DNA from: Candidatus Melainabacteria bacterium
Lineage (GTDB): Bacteria; Cyanobacteriota; Vampirovibrionia; Obscuribacterales; Obscuribacteraceae
Direction: 5' to 3'
NCBI GenBank assembly: GCA_027451745.1
Contig: DAIDIP010000015.1
Span: 1 to 64,000, forward strand
Length of the DNA stretch: 64,000 nt
Translations under genes and position numbers: made by a program
The notes under the pieces: generated by a model
The model's database searches: none
The model's input: only the letters and a program-made list of their open reading frames with translations
Told to the model about the DNA's origin: nothing
In this document: piece after piece, positions 41,021-50,405 of the stretch
How the letters are laid out: every line of letters starts with the position of its first letter
Numbering within the stretch: the stretch's first letter is position 1

Positions 41021-43780
41021 ATGAGCAAAACAGCCTGCAAATTACCTAATCAAAAAAAGGAGATTGCAGGTGATAATGCGGCACAATTGCGGTTGCTCAG
41101 AAATAAATTTCTAAAGCATTATATAAAAGATGGCAAAGAGCTGACAGACAAAAATCTGACAGCTCTTTTGCTTTTCTTTGCTGTTCGATTTTTAAATAAA
41201 GATGACACACATGTTAATACAGGATTGTTTGATTCAATACTAACAGCGCTGCCAGAAAATCTTAGACAAGTTATGCCTTGTCCTGATAAAGAATCGTGGC
41301 AGGAAGCAAAACTATTTTTCAAAAATTTTGAGGACGATCTCTTTGCCGACATTGCTAATTTAGGATTTGCCTATCAAGTATTTAGTCTTGGCACAAGAAA
41401 ACATAAGGCCCTACCAGCTTTGCAAAAAGCGGACAAAAAAATTACTAAAGAAGAATTGATTGCTTTTACTCAACTTTATACCCCTACTTGGATTGTTGAT
41501 TTTTTAGTGGCAAATACAATTATTCCTTTGATTCAAAAAAGAAATATATCAGAACGGTACAAGCAATGGCTATTACCTGAGAATGGTGTACAAGAAAAAC
41601 AATTTGAGTTGTCTCAATTATCTGTATTAGATCCAGCTTGTGGGTCAGGACAGTTTCTTTTTTCTGCTTTTGATTTATTACTCGAATTGCATCAGCAAAA
41701 GGGGTTTGATTTGAAAGATAGTATGGATATTATTATTGGCAATAATATATTTGCAGCTGATATAGATGAAAAAGCACTCTGGGTAGCTGGTCTTGGATTG
41801 GCGTCCAAATGTCTGTTGGTAAGCGGTAAATTATCAAAACAACCTCTTAATTTTATATGGCTAAGTCCTGAAGATTTGGACAAAACAGTTACGGAAAGTA
41901 ATTTTTTAGGCAGTATAGATAAGCGTTTGAAATCAGAGCATTTTTTAAAGCAAAAATGCAAAGTCGTAGTTACCAATCCTCCTTATCTTGGGCGAAAGTG
42001 TCTCAGTCGTGATCTAAAGTTTGCTCTTAAAGAACAATATCCAAGGAGCGCAAATGATCTAGCCGCGGCATTCTTAGAGTGTTGTGTGCAAATGTTGGAA
42101 CCAGGCGGCAAATTTGGTGTAATTACGCAATCTTCGTTTTTAGCTATTCCTAGCTATAAAGACCTGCGCAATTATGTACTGGATAATTACCACCTGAATG
42201 CAAGCATTCATTGTGGACCAGGTGTATTTCCTCTTTCTAGTGGAGAAAAAATAGATAGTTTGTTATTGGTTTTTACCGCTCCTCAATCTCAAACATTGCA
42301 AAAAGCTGGGCTAAAGACTTATTTTATTGACCTAAGTAATACAAAAGCAAAAAGTAAAAAATTGATCGACAGTATTAGTGGTACTGCATCTGGTGAGCAA
42401 GTCAATTGTTCTATTGCTGAATCAATGCTTCTTGTTGCTCAAGAAAGTATAAAGAACACTGGGGCACTGTTATCTGGATTGCCCCCGGTTTTTATTGAGC
42501 ACTTGACTAAATTTCCGCAATTAGGTGCTATTGCCGAGGTGAGGCAAGGGCTTGCTACGACAGATAATAATCGTTTTGTTCGTTACCGCTTTGATGTAGA
42601 TGAAGAATCTATAGGCAAAGTTTGGAAGCCTTATATTAAAGGTGCTGGATGCGAGCGTTTTGCAAGCGAAGATTTGTTTGTAGTGAAATGGGGCAATGAC
42701 GGCATAGAGATCAAAGATGCAGTACTTAAAGCTTATCCATATTTGAAAGGGAAAACAGCATGGGTAGTTAAAAATGAAAATTTCTATTTTCGACCGGGAT
42801 TATGCTTCTCTTTTATAAACAAAAATGGTTTGGCTGTTCGACGGTTACTTGCTGGAGCTATTTTTGATGTGGCTAGTTCGGCCATCTTTGTTAAGCCTGA
42901 GGAGGAAGACTTTTTGCTTGCATATTTAAATTCTACTTTTGCTGGTATTCTAGCAAAAGCGATAAACCAAACTATAAATATGCAGGTGGGTGATATAAAA
43001 AAAATACCTATTTGTAATTTTGATCAGGTTGCTAAAGAAAAATTATCAACTTTAGGGAAAAGAGCATACGATAAGAAACTGGAATTATTGCAATCAGTGG
43101 AAAGACAGGCGCTATTAGAAACCGAAAAAAGGCTCAGTGCCAAAAATCTGGAAGGCTTATTTGATAATTTCAAGCACCATATTGATGCTCTTTGTATCCA
43201 GTTCAATGGTTTGCAAAGAGAGATTGATAGCACGGTTAGAAATGGGCTGAAACAGCTGAACATATTAGATAAAAACACAGAGACATTTTTAATAGAACAA
43301 GAAAAAGCTATCAATTTTAATGACAGATTATTCACGCCGATTAACGAAAAAACTTTTGCTTTTAAAATATTAGGACAACTAGTTTCACAAGTGATTGATA
43401 GTGATGGACGCGAGCGGATTGTCACAGTTCAATTAATTGATGATACCGTCTTGGCTAATTTATTGAAAATTTCTGGATGCGGACAAAAATGGCTTGAGAC
43501 TCACATTGGCAAATCTTTCACTCAACTATTTTGTCAGCCTAAGCTTTTAGACATGGATAAAATGGTCGGAAATGCAAGTCGTTATTTTAGTCTCTGGTCA
43601 AAAGAGAATAATACTTGTACTTTCTTTTCTGCTTGCGCAATTCGAAACTTATTACGAGAAAAAATGGCTGAGGCTGAATTTCGACGCGTTGGTTCGACAA
43701 GAATATCTGAACTTATTAATCAATTGGAACAGATTACAGATTGGACTAGCAAAGATATAATAAAAATTTTAGCGAGCTAA
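41021..43780 (+). CDS. PglX-like N6-adenine DNA methyltransferase
   Basis: A 919-residue protein of the Eco57I/PglX class. The order of motifs is TPTWIVDFL (154-162), SAM-binding DPACGSGQF (204-212), catalytic NPPY (319-322), then a region (about 500-670) whose QGLATTDNNRFVRY and NMQVGDIKKIPI phrases match the target-recognition part of BREX PglX proteins. The C-terminal 200 residues are helical. No endonuclease motif is seen at the N-terminus. BREX needs PglZ, BrxC and others, none of which are nearby, so this looks solitary: perhaps an orphan methylase or a remnant. It lies 14 nt after dapL, probably in the same transcript. Confidence 0.88.
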   Translation: MSKTACKLPNQKKEIAGDNAAQLRLLRNKFLKHYIKDGKELTDKNLTALLLFFAVRFLNKDDTHVNTGLFDSILTALPENLRQVMPCPDKESWQEAKLFFKNFEDDLFADIANLGFAYQVFSLGTRKHKALPALQKADKKITKEELIAFTQLYTPTWIVDFLVANTIIPLIQKRNISERYKQWLLPENGVQEKQFELSQLSVLDPACGSGQFLFSAFDLLLELHQQKGFDLKDSMDIIIGNNIFAADIDEKALWVAGLGLASKCLLVSGKLSKQPLNFIWLSPEDLDKTVTESNFLGSIDKRLKSEHFLKQKCKVVVTNPPYLGRKCLSRDLKFALKEQYPRSANDLAAAFLECCVQMLEPGGKFGVITQSSFLAIPSYKDLRNYVLDNYHLNASIHCGPGVFPLSSGEKIDSLLLVFTAPQSQTLQKAGLKTYFIDLSNTKAKSKKLIDSISGTASGEQVNCSIAESMLLVAQESIKNTGALLSGLPPVFIEHLTKFPQLGAIAEVRQGLATTDNNRFVRYRFDVDEESIGKVWKPYIKGAGCERFASEDLFVVKWGNDGIEIKDAVLKAYPYLKGKTAWVVKNENFYFRPGLCFSFINKNGLAVRRLLAGAIFDVASSAIFVKPEEEDFLLAYLNSTFAGILAKAINQTINMQVGDIKKIPICNFDQVAKEKLSTLGKRAYDKKLELLQSVERQALLETEKRLSAKNLEGLFDNFKHHIDALCIQFNGLQREIDSTVRNGLKQLNILDKNTETFLIEQEKAINFNDRLFTPINEKTFAFKILGQLVSQVIDSDGRERIVTVQLIDDTVLANLLKISGCGQKWLETHIGKSFTQLFCQPKLLDMDKMVGNASRYFSLWSKENNTCTFFSACAIRNLLREKMAEAEFRRVGSTRISELINQLEQITDWTSKDIIKILAS

Positions 43781-43794
43781 TTAGCTATTTCTTG

Positions 43795-44505
43795 TTAGTA
43801 CGATTCATTGATTTTTTCGTAGTCGTTTTTGATCCAACTATAGCCAGGTTCTATATTAGTACCAGCTATATAATCTGATTCTAGAGAGACCATTTTACGT
43901 TCAGATTGGGCAGGGAACGTGAGTCCTGGATTACCATCTAAACTCATAATAGCGCTAAGCAAACCTCTATCGAATTCGGCACTACCGCTTGATTGCACCA
44001 TCTTTGCAGTTAGAACGCGATTATTAGTAACAGTAATACGTACCACAGCGTGTCCAGAGATATCGGCTACTTGGCTCCAGCGACTATAGACCGCACCTGA
44101 TAATTGCTTATACCAACGTTCCCAAGCAATCATCAATTCTTTTGAGCCGCGGTCAGCACCAAGATCGAATTTTTCTGCTGATAAGTTTTTGAATTCATTT
44201 GGTTGAATGAGTCCGAGGCTGCCAGAGTCAGATCGCAAGTTGCCATTAAATTGGTTTGTGTCCACCAATCCGTTTAAAGGTGAGCCATTATTGCTGCTGG
44301 CTCGTTCAATACGAAGTGAATTAGTTTGTCCTGTACCGTTTGTATTACTTGGGCGAGATAAACGGGTTAAAGCATCGTTTTCTTGAACTGAGCCTTGTAA
44401 CACTTCGTCTTTAGCTTGTCCAATTTGTGAACAGCATAGCAACAGGCACATCGCAAAAACTAATTGTGATTTTGATAAAAGCGGAATTTGTTTTGTTCTG
44501 TTCAT
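43795..44505 (-). CDS. Secreted protein with a TonB C-terminal domain
   Basis: A 236-residue protein. The N-terminus is a signal peptide (hydrophobic 15-28, cleavage near QAK/D), followed by a polar linker and a TonB_C-like domain (about 130-212), with WERWYKQLSGAVYSRW, VVRITVTNNRVL and SSGSAEFDRGLLSAI as in energy-transducing TonB proteins. Unlike TonB, it shows no clear N-terminal anchor or Pro-rich spanning segment, so it may not transduce energy but just use the fold. Converges with the methylase gene (14 bp apart) and follows the TPR/glycine-zipper gene on the same strand. Confidence 0.75.
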   Translation of the reverse strand: MNRTKQIPLLSKSQLVFAMCLLLCCSQIGQAKDEVLQGSVQENDALTRLSRPSNTNGTGQTNSLRIERASSNNGSPLNGLVDTNQFNGNLRSDSGSLGLIQPNEFKNLSAEKFDLGADRGSKELMIAWERWYKQLSGAVYSRWSQVADISGHAVVRITVTNNRVLTAKMVQSSGSAEFDRGLLSAIMSLDGNPGLTFPAQSERKMVSLESDYIAGTNIEPGYSWIKNDYEKINESY

Positions 44506-44535
44506 GATTAATGCCCTAATCTAGTGTCTGAAGAA

Positions 44536-45978
44536 TTACCAACGACCACCCATCAATCCAAGCATGCCACCTACCATTGCTCCTGTCATTAGCCCTCTAC
44601 TGCGGTAGCCCCGTCCAGCAAACATAGAGCCAATTGCTGCTCCAGTGAGTCCTCCAATGGCAGCTCGTTCTATTCTATAAGTCATGGTGTAGGGTATGGT
44701 ATTGCTGTATGTGTAACCAGGCATGTAGCCAGATAAACTAGGCATGTAATAACTGTTTGAAGAACGAGCTTCTGAAGTTGGTTGCCATCCTAATTGACTG
44801 TTGCCAGCATCGCTAAAGGGAGTGATTTCTCCAACCGGTGCATTATTGTTGGCAGTTTGAGGAGAGGTGAAGTCTTCTTCCCAATCGCTATCGCCCTTCT
44901 TTTTGGAGTGAGATTTTTTGGGATTACCAGCTAAATCCGGATTGTTATTAGCAAAAGTGTCGCCAGGAGCATTGGCTTGTTGATTATTTTGATTAGCTAT
45001 CTGAGCTAAAGCATCTTTGTAATCTTGGTTATTTGGCGCTAGTTTTATAGCTTGATTTAGGACTGAGGCAGCGTCATTATATTGACCTTTGGCTTTATAT
45101 GATTGAGCAAGGGCATAATAAACATCGGCTTGGTCTGGAGCTTGTGCCAGTACTGCTTCTAAATTGCTGATGGCAGAATCATAATTTCCAGATTGATAGT
45201 CGTTGGCTGCCTGGCTTACTTTTGATTTTAATGAAGTGATCTGAGCAGGAGAAAGTTTTGAGCTAGAAGAGTTGTTTGACTTACTACTCTCATTATTGGA
45301 AGCAATTTTTGCTTGCATGCTCGCGACAGCATTTTTAGTTTCGGTATCATCCGGGTTACTTTTTAGAGCAATTTGATAGTAGTGAAGGGCGCTTGTCCAG
45401 TCAGATTTTTGTTCGGCAATGGCACCAAGGTTGAAGTTAGCGTCACTATTTTGACTGTCAAGTTTAAGGACTTGTTTGAATATGCTTTCTGCTTTGTCAG
45501 GCTGTCCTTGCCCATAATATTGCATAGCTTCTTGCAACATGACTTTTATTCTATCGTCCTGGGCTTCCAGTGGTGAAAGAGTATCAGAAGCATTTATGTC
45601 TGGGGCAAGAGGCGGTATGGGTGTATTAGTGGCGGTATCGGAATGATCCAATTCAGGTGCCACTGGAGGAGCGAGTAAATCGGTTTTAGACCCATTTATG
45701 GCTGCAGCCAGAGCGTAAACTCTAGTATGCAAAGAACCGCTATGTGTTTTGCCGAATAAGATTTTTTCCAGAGAACTTATACGTTTGTCACTGGGCAGAT
45801 ATTTATAGGAAGAACCATAAATTATTGTTTCAAGACTAGCTAATTTGGTTAAGTCTGCATAGTCTAAATTGTCAACTGTTTTTGCTGAGGACGGTAGTAT
45901 AAATGTAGTATTGACTATAAGCGATAAAATTATCGCTATGGCTTGTAAACGAGCAGTGAATGTATTGGCTGTTTTCAT
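44536..45978 (-). CDS. Secreted TPR protein with a C-terminal glycine-zipper segment
   Basis: A 480-residue protein beginning with a signal peptide (hydrophobic 13-32 in this numbering, cleavage after SSA/K). An early conserved stretch (DKRISSLEKILFG) precedes about five TPR units between residues 120 and 310 (QGQPDKAESIFKQVLKL, SALHYYQIALKSNPDD, YDSAISNLEAVLAQ and others). The C-terminus has a Gly-rich hydrophobic region (GGLTGAAIGSMFAG ... GAMVGGMLGLMGG) that resembles glycine-zipper outer-membrane motifs. I chose the ATG at 45978 over a GTG 21 nt earlier. Probably associated with the cell envelope; partner unknown. Confidence 0.76.
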   Translation of the reverse strand: MKTANTFTARLQAIAIILSLIVNTTFILPSSAKTVDNLDYADLTKLASLETIIYGSSYKYLPSDKRISSLEKILFGKTHSGSLHTRVYALAAAINGSKTDLLAPPVAPELDHSDTATNTPIPPLAPDINASDTLSPLEAQDDRIKVMLQEAMQYYGQGQPDKAESIFKQVLKLDSQNSDANFNLGAIAEQKSDWTSALHYYQIALKSNPDDTETKNAVASMQAKIASNNESSKSNNSSSSKLSPAQITSLKSKVSQAANDYQSGNYDSAISNLEAVLAQAPDQADVYYALAQSYKAKGQYNDAASVLNQAIKLAPNNQDYKDALAQIANQNNQQANAPGDTFANNNPDLAGNPKKSHSKKKGDSDWEEDFTSPQTANNNAPVGEITPFSDAGNSQLGWQPTSEARSSNSYYMPSLSGYMPGYTYSNTIPYTMTYRIERAAIGGLTGAAIGSMFAGRGYRSRGLMTGAMVGGMLGLMGGRW

Positions 45979-46090
45979 TCTAGCTTCGGGGCACACCACG
46001 TTCTACTATTAATAAATTTTGATCGAAAATTGTGCAATTTGTGTGATTGTTATGAAGTAAGAGATTAAATGGGGCGATTATAACTATTTC

Positions 46091-47521
46091 TCAATATTTT
46101 AAGGGTAAACCTACAGCTTTTTCCAGATCCGCCCAGCTGTTTTGATAACTTACTACTGCATCAAAATAATTAGACAGTATTTGCTGGTATTGTTGCTGGG
46201 CAAAAATTGCTGCTGCCAGGTCAGTTTTGCCAACTTCGTAGCTTCGCCTTGCCAACTTTGCTACTTGAGCAGCTGTTGGCAACAGATCTTTTTGGAAAAT
46301 AAAAATATTTGTTTGTGCTGTAGAAACTGAATTGTAGGCGATGGTTGTAGCGGCTGTAATTTGTGATTTAAGCAAGTCCTCTTGTTTTTCAGCCTGGCTG
46401 ACAGCGCTGTTTGCTTGGCGAATCTCACCTTGATGCTGGTAAAATAGCGGACTTTCAGCGCTGACGTTCATAAAAATCCCTTGCCCGAGCCAATTTGGTT
46501 GGCGAATGAGTTGAGGTGGCTGATTTTGAGTAAATGTGGAAAAAGTAAAGCCAAGTCCGAAAAATAGATCAGGTATTCTTTGGGCGCGAGCCAAGGTTAA
46601 TGAGCGTCTATTTACTACTATTTGTTGCTGAGCTACTTTTAGTGATGGATTTGAACCTGTGGCTGTATTTATTAAATCAGCAAGCGATGGCAAAGGGTGG
46701 TTTGGGCTTGGTACTATGTCTGATTTTTCCGCCGAAAGGTTGAAAATACCATTATTGTCTACATCAAATATTTCTATCTGTTCTGGTTTATCGCCCATTA
46801 AAAGTGCTAAGGCAGCTGAGTCCTGTTCTAGTCTTCCTTGAGCCTGATTTCGCTGAGTGTCAAATTGAAGGACATTAAGTTCGGCTTGTAAAAGTTCAGA
46901 TTTGGGTGCTTTGCCTGCATTAAAGCGCTTTTTGGCTATTTGAGCTAGTTGGATGCTTACATTTCGTTGATTTTCAATTAAGGAGGCATAGGCCTCAGCG
47001 GCAGTTAACTCTGCGTATGCTCTACGTATTTGATTATGAATGTCGAAGCGCAAAGCATCGAATTGTGTTTGAGATAATTCATAGTTTGCTTTTGCTAGAG
47101 CTATATTCTTACTATGTTTACCAGCTGTTTGAAATTCCTGGGTAAGAAACAGTTGTTGAGTTTGACCAGTAAAGAGATAAGTAAAAGCCGGACCGAAACC
47201 AAGTTGCACTTCAAGAAGTGGATTGGGAATAGCACTTGCGATTTTGATTCCAGCTTGAGCAATGGCTAAGTTCTTCTGGGCAACGGAAAGACTTTTGTTA
47301 TTTAGATCAGCTTTTTCAAAGCAATTAGAGAGTTTGTATACCCTAGAGGCTGGGATATTGCTTATTAGTCCAGACTCTGGTTGTGAGGTTGTAGATAGGA
47401 TATCAGAAGAGCTTTCGACAGCCATTGCTGATGGTATCAGGATATGTAATTCAAAAATAGTGGCAACTAGAGTGTAACCAAAAGCAATGAGCAAATGTAA
47501 TAATCTTATGTAACTTTTCAT
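46091..47521 (-). CDS. TolC-family outer membrane efflux channel (third of three tandem copies)
   Basis: A 476-residue TolC/OEP protein with an N-terminal signal peptide and the two long coiled-coil repeats that form the periplasmic tunnel (SQTQFDALRFDIHNQIRRAYAELTAAEAYA-type helices) and the C-terminal RSYEVGKTDLAAAIFAQQQYQQ phrase shared by all three neighbours. It would form the exit duct of the heavy-metal-type RND pump encoded upstream. Its start overlaps the stop of the preceding TolC gene by 4 bp (ATGA). It is the last gene of the six-gene operon. Confidence 0.88.
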   Translation of the reverse strand: MKSYIRLLHLLIAFGYTLVATIFELHILIPSAMAVESSSDILSTTSQPESGLISNIPASRVYKLSNCFEKADLNNKSLSVAQKNLAIAQAGIKIASAIPNPLLEVQLGFGPAFTYLFTGQTQQLFLTQEFQTAGKHSKNIALAKANYELSQTQFDALRFDIHNQIRRAYAELTAAEAYASLIENQRNVSIQLAQIAKKRFNAGKAPKSELLQAELNVLQFDTQRNQAQGRLEQDSAALALLMGDKPEQIEIFDVDNNGIFNLSAEKSDIVPSPNHPLPSLADLINTATGSNPSLKVAQQQIVVNRRSLTLARAQRIPDLFFGLGFTFSTFTQNQPPQLIRQPNWLGQGIFMNVSAESPLFYQHQGEIRQANSAVSQAEKQEDLLKSQITAATTIAYNSVSTAQTNIFIFQKDLLPTAAQVAKLARRSYEVGKTDLAAAIFAQQQYQQILSNYFDAVVSYQNSWADLEKAVGLPLKY

Positions 47522-48918
47522 TGCATTTTTAAAGGCAGACCTATTCCTTTTTCTAAATCGGCCCAGGCGTTTTGGTAGGCAATGGCTGAATCAAAGTAAG
47601 AAGATACTAGTTGTCCATACTGTTGTTGAGCTAAAATCGCAGTAGCTAGATCGGTTTTACCGAGCTCATAACTGCGGCGACTCAATTTGGCAGCCTTGAG
47701 TGCAGTGGGGATAAGTTCATTGCGGAATTTAGTCATGTTTTCTATTTGGAGTAGAAGATATTCGTAAGCAACGACAACATCTGTAGCAATTTGGCCACGT
47801 AGCTGATCATTTGCTTTGAGCTGTTGGTCCCATGTAGCCTTAGCTAAATTTATTTGTCCTTGATATTGATTAAAAATAGGGGTTTCGACTGCAGCAGTAA
47901 GCAAATAGCCTGGCTGATAAGGGACCGTTCGTGCGCCAGGCTGGGGAGTAAAATAATTTTGCTGAAATGGAGTATAAGTACTAAACAAATAGTCAAAACC
48001 CAGAAACGGATTGGGAATCCGTTGAGCTTTTGCAAGAGTAACTGCTTTTCTATTTGCATAGGCTTGTTGAATGGCTGCTTTAAGATCATTTCTTTCGCGC
48101 CAGGCTGCGGGTAATAACTGTTCGAGAGACGGAATCTGTCTATCCAGACCAGGAGTAATTTCTGTACAAGCTGAGAGTAATTCATATAGTCCACTTCCTT
48201 CGACTTCTATGATTTGTTGATAGCAAGGAGATTCGCCTAACAAGAAAGATAAGCGAGCCGAGTCTTGCACCAGTCGGCTAGCGGCTTGATTTACTTGTAT
48301 ATCTAGTTGTGTGAGACCCAGCTTTGCCTGTAATACTTCAGAACCTGGACTTTTACCGGCTGCAAAACGGTTTTTTGCTATGCGGAGAAGTTCTTGATAA
48401 ACTTTTTGTTGGTTCTTAATTAGCTCCGAATAAGCGTGAGCTATCGCTAGTTCAGTGTATGCTTTTCGTACGCGATTGTGAACATCAAAACGGACAGCTT
48501 GGATATTTAAAGCTGTTTGGAAATAATTTGCTTGAGCAACGTCAGTTTTTTTTGTTCTTTTACCGGCTACTTGAATTTCTTCGTTCCATCCAAATTGTTG
48601 ATTGTTGCCGGCAATAATATATTTCCAGGCGGGACCAAAACCATAGGTCATGTTGTATGTTGGGTTAGGTATGGCTTTGGCAATAGCAATAGCTGCTTGA
48701 GAAATAGAAAGATCGCACAAACTAACAGCAATTTCTTTATTGGCTCGATCGGCAATATCAAAGCAAGTGTGTAACGATAGTTGATAAGAAGAATTTGGGG
48801 TATTATTATCAGCTCTATTGAGGTTGTTTTCAGACAAACTCATTTGTTCAGTCCCAAAACAAGCTGAGCATAATATAAAGACGTTCAGTAAAATTAAAAA
48901 ATTGAGGATTCTTTTCAT
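47518..48918 (-). CDS. TolC-family outer membrane efflux channel (second of three tandem copies)
   Basis: A 466-residue outer-membrane channel protein with a signal peptide at the start (possible lipobox near CSAC, residues 17-20) and two TolC repeats. The helical phrase VHNRVRKAYTELAIAHAYSEL and the C-terminal RRSYELGKTDLATAILAQQQY match the adjacent copies, so these genes arose by tandem duplication. ATG overlaps the stop of the first copy by 4 bp and its own stop overlaps the third, so all three are translated in a chain. Why three channels are needed for one pump is not known. Confidence 0.88.
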   Translation of the reverse strand: MKRILNFLILLNVFILCSACFGTEQMSLSENNLNRADNNTPNSSYQLSLHTCFDIADRANKEIAVSLCDLSISQAAIAIAKAIPNPTYNMTYGFGPAWKYIIAGNNQQFGWNEEIQVAGKRTKKTDVAQANYFQTALNIQAVRFDVHNRVRKAYTELAIAHAYSELIKNQQKVYQELLRIAKNRFAAGKSPGSEVLQAKLGLTQLDIQVNQAASRLVQDSARLSFLLGESPCYQQIIEVEGSGLYELLSACTEITPGLDRQIPSLEQLLPAAWRERNDLKAAIQQAYANRKAVTLAKAQRIPNPFLGFDYLFSTYTPFQQNYFTPQPGARTVPYQPGYLLTAAVETPIFNQYQGQINLAKATWDQQLKANDQLRGQIATDVVVAYEYLLLQIENMTKFRNELIPTALKAAKLSRRSYELGKTDLATAILAQQQYGQLVSSYFDSAIAYQNAWADLEKGIGLPLKMQ

Positions 48919-50405
48919 AATTTTAAAGGTACTCCCATAGATTTCTCTAAATCAGCCCAAGCATTTTGATAGCTAACGACTGAATCAAAATAAGATGAAA
49001 GTATTTGTTGATATTGTTGTTTTGCTAAAATTGCGCTAGCTAAATCACCCTTACCGACTTCATATCTACGACGAGCTAATCTAGCAACTTGAGTGGCTGC
49101 TGGTAATAATTCTTTTTGAAACTTGTAAATATTTGCCCGGCTGACCAAGAGTGACTCATAGGCACTTACGATATCGGCAGCAATTTGCCATTTAATCTGT
49201 TCCATTTGTCTGAAATCTTGTAGCCATGTTTCTCTGGCTTGGTTGGTTTCTCCCTGATATTGATAGAATATGGGTGCTTCGGCAGAAAAATTTAAGTAAC
49301 AACCAGGCGAATTTGGTACTGGTCCTAAAGCTAATTGATAAGGCTGAATGCGTTTAAAAGTTGTAAATTGATAACCGCAATCAACAGAAAGATTTGGTAT
49401 TCTTTGTGATTTTGCAAGAGTAAGTGCTCTACGGTCAGCGAAAGTTTGTTGGACTGCTAATTTGAGGTCTGGTCTTTGAGTTAATGCAAAAGGCAGAAGT
49501 TTTTCAAGTGGTGGTAATGTGGTATCAGGTTGTGGAACCAGGTCTGTGTGCTGAGCGGATAGTTTGAATATGCCATTGTCATCAACGTCAATTATCTCTG
49601 GATATGCAGGTGTCTCACCTATTAGCAAAGAGAGTGAGGCAGAAGCTTGTTCTAGACGGGCTTGCGCTTGCCTTCGTTGTGTATCAAATTGCATAACTCC
49701 CAACTGAGCCTGTAGCAGTTCCGACTGAGGAGCCTTACCAGCGTCGTAGCGTTTTTGGGCAATATCAGAAAGTTCAAGGGCAATTTTTCTTTGTGATTCA
49801 GTAAGTTCAGAATAGGCTTCGGCAGCTGCGAGTTCAGCGTAGGCTCGACGTACACGGTTGTGAACATCAAATAAGAGGGCCGCAACTTGCAATTCTGTTA
49901 ATTTGTAATTTGCTCGTGCCAAATTTAATTGCTTACTACGTTTGCCGGCAGTGAGTATAGTCTCTTGCCAACCAAACTGTTGCGGATTACCGGCCAAAAT
50001 TATTCGAAAAGCAGGACCGAAACCGTAGAGGAAACTGAATTGTGGATTAGGGATAGCGCCAGCTATTTGAACATCAGCTTTAGCAACTGGTAAATTGTAT
50101 TTAGCAGCAATCAATTCTTTGTTATTCTGTGATGCTTTGATAAAAGATTCTTCTAAACTAACTGTTCTTTGCAGAACATTGAGGTTTGTCTGCTTTTGTT
50201 CTTTTTGTTGAAAATTTAAAAGTGGTGTGGATGAGTAATTTTCAGTAAATGCTTGTGCAAGCGGTACAAATAAAATTTGATAGTATCCAACTAGTGTCAA
50301 TAAGACGAAAAACAGTTTAAGTTTAGAGCTAGCAGTTGTTTTGCTGTCTCTTTTATCTACAAGTGGTTCAGTCAAGCTTTTAGGGAGCTGATATTTTTGC
50401 ATCAT
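48915..50405 (-). CDS. TolC-family outer membrane efflux channel (first of three tandem copies)
   Basis: A 496-residue TolC-family protein. A basic N-terminal region of about 30 residues precedes the hydrophobic signal segment (about 32-47, cleavage near AQA/F), unusually long for a signal peptide. The rest follows the family: FDVHNRVRRAYAELAAAEAYSEL and a C-terminal RRYEVGKGDLASAILAKQQYQQ. The ATG at 50405 (next codon also ATG) lies inside the 3' end of the preceding gene, overlapping it by 26 bp. A longer in-frame start at 50495 exists but would overlap more. Confidence 0.87.
   Translation of the reverse strand: MMQKYQLPKSLTEPLVDKRDSKTTASSKLKLFFVLLTLVGYYQILFVPLAQAFTENYSSTPLLNFQQKEQKQTNLNVLQRTVSLEESFIKASQNNKELIAAKYNLPVAKADVQIAGAIPNPQFSFLYGFGPAFRIILAGNPQQFGWQETILTAGKRSKQLNLARANYKLTELQVAALLFDVHNRVRRAYAELAAAEAYSELTESQRKIALELSDIAQKRYDAGKAPQSELLQAQLGVMQFDTQRRQAQARLEQASASLSLLIGETPAYPEIIDVDDNGIFKLSAQHTDLVPQPDTTLPPLEKLLPFALTQRPDLKLAVQQTFADRRALTLAKSQRIPNLSVDCGYQFTTFKRIQPYQLALGPVPNSPGCYLNFSAEAPIFYQYQGETNQARETWLQDFRQMEQIKWQIAADIVSAYESLLVSRANIYKFQKELLPAATQVARLARRRYEVGKGDLASAILAKQQYQQILSSYFDSVVSYQNAWADLEKSMGVPLKL

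Noticed and set aside
41021-43780. Complete BREX defence island
   Set aside because: Only the PglX-like gene is present; the neighbours are dapL and envelope proteins.
43775-43786. 12-bp palindrome AGCTAATTAGCT as a terminator
   Set aside because: Short AT-rich stem with no loop and only a weak T-run, so termination cannot be claimed.
47850-48194. 114-residue ORF in another frame of the second TolC gene
   Set aside because: The TolC reading frame has family motifs throughout; the alternative frame does not.
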